Source: Aphrocallistes beatrix (Eukaryota > Porifera > Hexactinellida > Sceptrulophora > Aphrocallistidae). From it: DNA of 64,000 nt. The position numbers and the translations under genes are program-made. The notes beneath the pieces are model-generated. The model made no database searches. It was given only the letters and a program-made list of their open reading frames with translations, and had not been told where the DNA came from. The stretch is from positions 7,440,523 through 7,504,522 of the forward strand of contig OY725489.1 of NCBI GenBank assembly GCA_963281255.1. Reading direction: 5' to 3'. This document shows, piece after piece, positions 61,201 through 64,000 of this stretch; position 1 is the stretch's first letter; each line of letters begins with the position of its first letter.

Positions 61201-63867
61201 TTGCAGCCATGTAACAAACGTTAAATTCACTCACGACCTCTCCTATCTAATTTCCATTGGCGGTGAAGATCACACAATTTTGCAATGGCAAGTAAACTAC
61301 GGCGAAGAGTCATTAGTCTCAGTTCAAGGCTCTGAAGATGATGCTACTGGGACTGATTCGAGTGATTTGGATGCGATAGACTCTGATCTGGAATGCGAGA
61401 AGAGTAAAGTCATCGTTACAAGGTAACTTTCCGTTTCGCCTGGATCGCTATTTAGATGCAACCAATGTTTCCTTCAACGCACTTTACGTAAGCGCGTCAT
61501 TTAACGCGATTTGTTTTAAACTTGAAGCCTAATCGTCACCCGGAATAAGACCGAATTATGTTCATACTGGAGTAATGAGTAACTATAACAAGTTAAATAT
61601 ACAGGTTGCTTTAACAAATGCATTAATAAGCGAATTTTTAAAATATTCCGCACCAAAACCCCTAGAATCTTCCTTAGCTCCTAACAAACCAAAAAAATGG
61701 TCTCCAGCCGACTTTTTTCACAACATAAACACCATTCTTCCTCTATTTCCAAATCGACCATTCGGAATATTTTTAATAATTAAAAACGATGAACAAAAAG
61801 TAGCGGAAATTTCATCCCTGGATATTTCTTTTCTTCTACGAAATTGTAATGGATAGTATTTCATACAGTTTTAAGGCATTCCCCACCTTGAATGGGCACA
61901 TGTTAGAACTAATTGAATGGGAAATATCACTCTGTTCAAATATTTCTGTTCGGGTGGAAAATATACTCAAATTTACACGCATATATGCGCCTCGAATGCC
62001 TAAATGAGACCCTAAATAGAACATTTCAATTTATTTTAGGAAAGTGAAGAAGTATACGAAGAAGAAAATATCTCCAGAAGCTTCTACTGACTCTACAAAA
62101 ATCGGTAAAAGCACTTTACCCTTACAGAAGCTAGAGCTGGAGTTTGTCCATGGTTATCGCGGGTACGACTGCAGAGACAATTTGTTCTACACTTCTAAAG
62201 GTAAAGTAGTATACCATATCGCAGCTGTGGGAATCGTTCTGGACAAGAATGAAAAGAAGCAGTGTTTCTATACCCAACACACAGATGACATTCTCTGCTT
62301 GGATATCCATCCGAGTCGCACTATTGTAGCAACTGGACAGATTGGTGCGAAGCCGCCTATCCATATATGGGATACTGAAACAATGCAGACTCTCTCTATT
62401 ATACAGGTTTGTCCAGGGGCCGTCCCAAGAATTTAGCAACTTGGAAAGTGATTTCTGGGCCCTCCAACGACTTGGCAGAGACTACATATTTTGTTTAGAA
62501 ATGTGGTATTTTTATTCAAATGTTTTGAAATTCCACATTTTTGAAAAATATCAGTCTCCTTTTTGGCTTTGGATATCCCTTGAAATTCAGTCACTGAATC
62601 AAAAACGGAACAAAAAGATTTGACATGTAACTTAAGCAAATTTTGTCAGATTTTGTCTCATTTGACTCAAAAATGGTTCCAATGATTTATAACAAGATTT
62701 CATCCGGCAATTTTTAAAAAATCTTAAGGCCTTTCAAGCCGTTTTTCAAACCTTTCCAAGCCTTTCTCAATCCTTTTTAAGCCTTTCAAGCACAAGTTTA
62801 TATTAGCTATTAAATACGTACGAGTATATACCGCAAAGAGCTTAAATCCTTTCTAGAGGGCTTGGACTAGACTTGAACCCTTTTTTAAAGGGATTGACCC
62901 TTTGCCTGAGTATAGGCATGCTTGGGATCTGCTGGAGCTAATTTCTAATAGACTAATCTTGTCTTTATAAAAATACAGTCCGGGTCACTTATTATGAACC
63001 ACCAGGGGACCTAAAAAATTGTTTACAATAGAAAGACTTCATATTAAGCAAATTTGACTTACTAATTATTTGTAAGCGATAGAATTGGGACCAGAAGGTT
63101 AGTTCATAATAAACTAATGTTCTTGTTAAGCAAGTTCATAATAAGCTGCCCTGACTGTACTTTAAATATATAAAAGACCCTCTTTGGGGACTTTACTTCA
63201 CCAAATGTCCGCTTGGATCATACAGTCAGGGCCGCTTAATATGAACATTCGTTTATTATGAGATAACCTTCTGCTCCCAATTCTACCGCTTACATAGAAT
63301 TAGTATTGAGTCAAATTCGCTTAATATGAAGTCTTTCTATCGTGAACAATTTTTTATGTCCCCTGGTGGTTCATAATAAGCGACCCTGACTGTATATAGA
63401 TTGGGGGGAAGGAGAATTGTCCGGGTTGGAAGCATAATCTATTGACAGGAGGGAAAAGTCTGGATCCCAGTTAACAACTGTATTTTAGGGTTTCCATACA
63501 CGAGGTATATGTGCGATGGATTTCAGCTGTGATGGAACATTACTCGCTTCCATCGGACTTGACGACGACCACTCTATAGCAATCTACAATTGGAAATCTG
63601 CCCAGCTACAAGCTTGTGCTAGCGGACACAAGGACAGGATTTTCATGATTCGTTGGAACCCTTTCAAGTCAGATGAGTTGATAACAGTTGGCATTAAACA
63701 TATCAAATTTTGGAATAGGATCGGTGGATCAATGAAGAACAAGAGAGGTGTGCTTCCAAAGGATAAGAAGAACACCACTCTACTCTGTATCACGTTCTCT
63801 TCTAATGAAGCCAGTTCTCCTTCGGAATCGAGTACTGACAAGTTGGTTTTCACAGGGGCAGCTGATG
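54801..63867 (+). CDS. EML5/EML6-like microtubule-associated protein, 5' seven exons
   Basis: Seven phase-consistent exons encode 935 residues before the gene leaves the window. Residues ~50-140 form a HELP domain (ELAFEWSYGFKGNETRKNLF; SLALHPQNKLVATGQ), followed by a run of WD40 blades (FSALAFSPNGNLLVSA; HPVDTFFATGSCDGTLRVWN; GGEDHTILQWQ). Exon 6 starts a second HELP domain (LEFVHGYRGYDCRDNLFYTS; AAVGIVLDKNEKKQCFYTQH) and exon 7 the next blades. Tandem HELP-WD units characterise EML5/EML6 rather than EML1-4, whose N-terminal coiled coil is absent here. EMAP-like proteins bind microtubules through these tandem propellers. The ATG (ccaATGg) starts a Ser/Thr-rich leader. Introns hold many MITEs. 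Confidence 0.88.
55408..55625. mobile_element. Palindromic element, family P-like, copy 3
   Basis: Starts acatacctaattcatggaac and ends ccgtgaattagttatgt, with several inverted ttccggaattttaaatgcct / aggcatttaaaattccggaa units. EML intron 1. Confidence 0.65.
56043..56510. mobile_element. Tc1/mariner-type MITE, family C, copy C2 (complete)
   Basis: TA-flanked ends tacactgcctgaacaaaagt / acttttgtccaggcagtgta. Long inverted arms continue inward (cgtacaccccataattcccc). 468 bp, EML intron 1. It holds the empty site for Helitron B1 near 56450. Confidence 0.9.
56993..57174. mobile_element. hAT-type MITE with 8-bp target duplication
   Basis: Ends cagtggttcccaacctcttt and ccaatttgggaaccgctg are inverted. 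GGTTAACC flanks it exactly at 56985-56992 and 57175-57182. 182 bp with repeated tgcacccc. EML intron 1, 89 bp before exon 2. Confidence 0.92.
57264..57736 (+). CDS. EML-like exon 2 (WD40 blades)
   Basis: Acceptor ttttttcttttatag, 473 bases, donor GTTAAG|GTAGTT, ending phase 0. Contains SVSVWNWSDGRLIAES and GVRNIKFWTLKGNTL. Confidence 0.85.
57790..57972. mobile_element. MITE family O, copy 2
   Basis: tacataccaacctcggccat and aacagttggcaagta ends; shares gcgggac motifs and length with 41273-41454. EML intron 2. Confidence 0.75.
58156..58485 (+). CDS. EML-like exon 3 (WD40 blades)
   Basis: Acceptor tttctttatag, donor AAAAG|GTAATT, 110 codons in phase 0. Contains IRTVFWDPENDNLLCGTRKS and FATGSCDGTLRVWNWRTKK. 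Confidence 0.85.
58605..58981. mobile_element. pogo-like MITE, family M, with a nested palindrome
   Basis: TA-flanked ends tacagtcgaaaccggttttt and aaaacagtttcgactgta. A second inverted element (58664-58864; cagggttggcaggttttgtc / acaaaacccaaccctg) is nested in the middle. EML intron 3. Confidence 0.75.
58664..58864. mobile_element. Nested inverted element rich in ttttgtccaa
   Basis: Ends cagggttggcaggttttgtc / gacaaaacccaaccctg, with repeated tggacaaaac and its inverse. It lies inside family M. Confidence 0.7.
59229..59387. mobile_element. pogo/Tigger-like MITE, family J, copy 4
   Basis: TA-flanked tacagtcgactccgcttaat ... attaagcggagtcgactgta. EML intron 3. Confidence 0.85.
59435..59584. 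mobile_element. Short inverted-repeat element (ggcgtag ends)
   Basis: ccattggcgtagctccaggg and aatagttacgcctatg ends; internal ggggtggcagggtgccaccc palindrome. EML intron 3. Confidence 0.5.
59750..59900. mobile_element. hAT-like MITE
   Basis: cagcggttttcaacctttt at the left and aggttgggaaccactg at the right are hAT-type inverted ends; ggaccccc motifs repeat inside. The flanking 8-mers do not match exactly, so the borders are approximate. EML intron 3. Confidence 0.65.
59918..60124. mobile_element. MITE with a 9-bp target duplication
   Basis: Flanked by ataatgtgg at 59909-59917 and 60125-60133. The arms share ttcgtccctggaattttcgt and, inverted, aattccgggacgaaaattcc. A 9-bp duplication suggests a Mutator-type source. 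The right copy of the duplication lies only 36 bp before EML exon 4. Confidence 0.8.
60169..60624 (+). CDS. EML-like exon 4 (WD40 blades)
   Basis: Acceptor atcttcatttag, donor TACCAG|GTATCA, 152 codons in phase 0. Contains IRSVCYSPDAKFLAFGTSEG and IQVIAFSPNSEFLAVG. Confidence 0.85.
60625..61063. other. EML intron 4, no element recognised
   Basis: AT-rich intron with no repeat or frame that I could identify. Confidence 0.5.
61064..61422 (+). CDS. EML-like exon 5 (last blade of unit 1, acidic linker)
   Basis: Acceptor atttattcaag, donor ACAAG|GTAACT, phase 2 out. Encodes HVTNVKFTHDLSYLISIGGE and then a Ser/Asp-rich linker (DATGTDSSDLDAIDSDLE) between the two HELP-WD units. Confidence 0.85.
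62040..62406 (+). CDS. EML-like exon 6 (second HELP domain)
   Basis: Acceptor aatttattttag, donor ATACAG|GTTTGT, phase 0 out. Encodes a basic stretch (KVKKYTKKKISPE) then HELP and IHPSRTIVATGQIGAKPPIH. Confidence 0.85.
62974..63159. mobile_element. pogo-like MITE, family K, copy 1
   Basis: TA-flanked tacagtccgggtcacttatt ... aataagctgccctgactgta. EML intron 6. Confidence 0.8.
63221..63394. mobile_element. pogo-like MITE, family K, copy 2 (opposite orientation)
   Basis: tacagtcagggccgcttaat ... aataagcgaccctgactgta, in inverse orientation to copy 1 only 62 bp away; ccaccaggggac and gtcccctggtgg give the orientation. A fragment of the same family is at 47496-47530. Confidence 0.8.
63489..63867 (+). 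CDS. EML-like exon 7 (WD40 blades), gene continues past window
   Basis: Acceptor ctgtattttag, donor GCTGATG|GTAAGT, phase 1 out. Contains GICAMDFSCDGTLLASIGLD and IFMIRWNPFKSDELITVGIK. Later exons lie outside. Confidence 0.85.
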
Positions 63868-64000
63868 GTAAGTTTTATACTACAACTCCCACAGTAGGGA
63901 GTTGCCTTGTTGGATCGTAATTTTGCACATGCGCAACTAGCCCCATTTTTTGAGGACACTTTTCCATCCTGATTTGGTGAATGTGTAGTATGTATATACT

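Overview
The window is nuclear DNA of an invertebrate animal. Genes have spliced exons with GT..AG junctions and match metazoan families: a death-fold/NACHT/leucine-rich-repeat receptor (NLR), an ankyrin-repeat TRP-like channel, an EML-type HELP/WD40 microtubule protein, and NHL-repeat relics. The DNA is AT-rich and packed with young DNA transposons. A sponge or another early-branching animal would fit; the sequence alone does not settle the phylum.

Layout. 1-4.5 kb: two decayed NHL-repeat genes on the minus strand beside small repeats. 4.5-8.4 kb: Helitron-like copies split by a nearly intact mariner and by a THAP-gene transposon with about 380-bp inverted arms. 8.9-9.4 kb: a gag fragment split by a palindromic element. 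10.4-14 kb: a PIF/Harbinger-like element and a FLYWCH/MULE transposase relic. 15.6-19.0 kb: one intact, apparently single-exon NLR gene on the plus strand. 21.9-49.5 kb: one minus-strand gene for an ankyrin/TRP-like channel, rebuilt here as ten exons of about 3.4 kb inside 27.6 kb; its introns hold most of the mobile DNA. 50-54 kb: inverted-repeat elements and a Gypsy pol relic. 54.8 kb to the window end: the first seven exons of a plus-strand EML5/EML6-like gene, with small inverted-repeat elements in its introns. It runs off the right edge.

The most notable content is a group of non-autonomous Helitron-like elements. Two families, A (about 490 bp) and B (about 790 bp), differ inside but both start with TC and share a GC-rich 3' module ending CTTG. 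They insert between A and T without target duplication. The window contains paralogous empty sites that prove two insertions to the base, a B/A chimera, nested and head-to-tail copies, and a lone 35-base terminus flanked by a 7-bp duplication. Family A also carries TGACGTCA and TGAGTCA (bZIP-type) motifs. Other mobile DNA includes three mariner-type elements, several pogo/Tigger-, hAT- and Mutator-style MITEs, and large foldback elements, one with mirror-image arrays of a 31-bp repeat.

The three live-looking genes (NLR, channel, EML) have no evident functional link. Limits: exon borders come from phase-matched splice signals read by eye, transposon family names rest on motifs, terminal repeats and target duplications, and no database search was possible.
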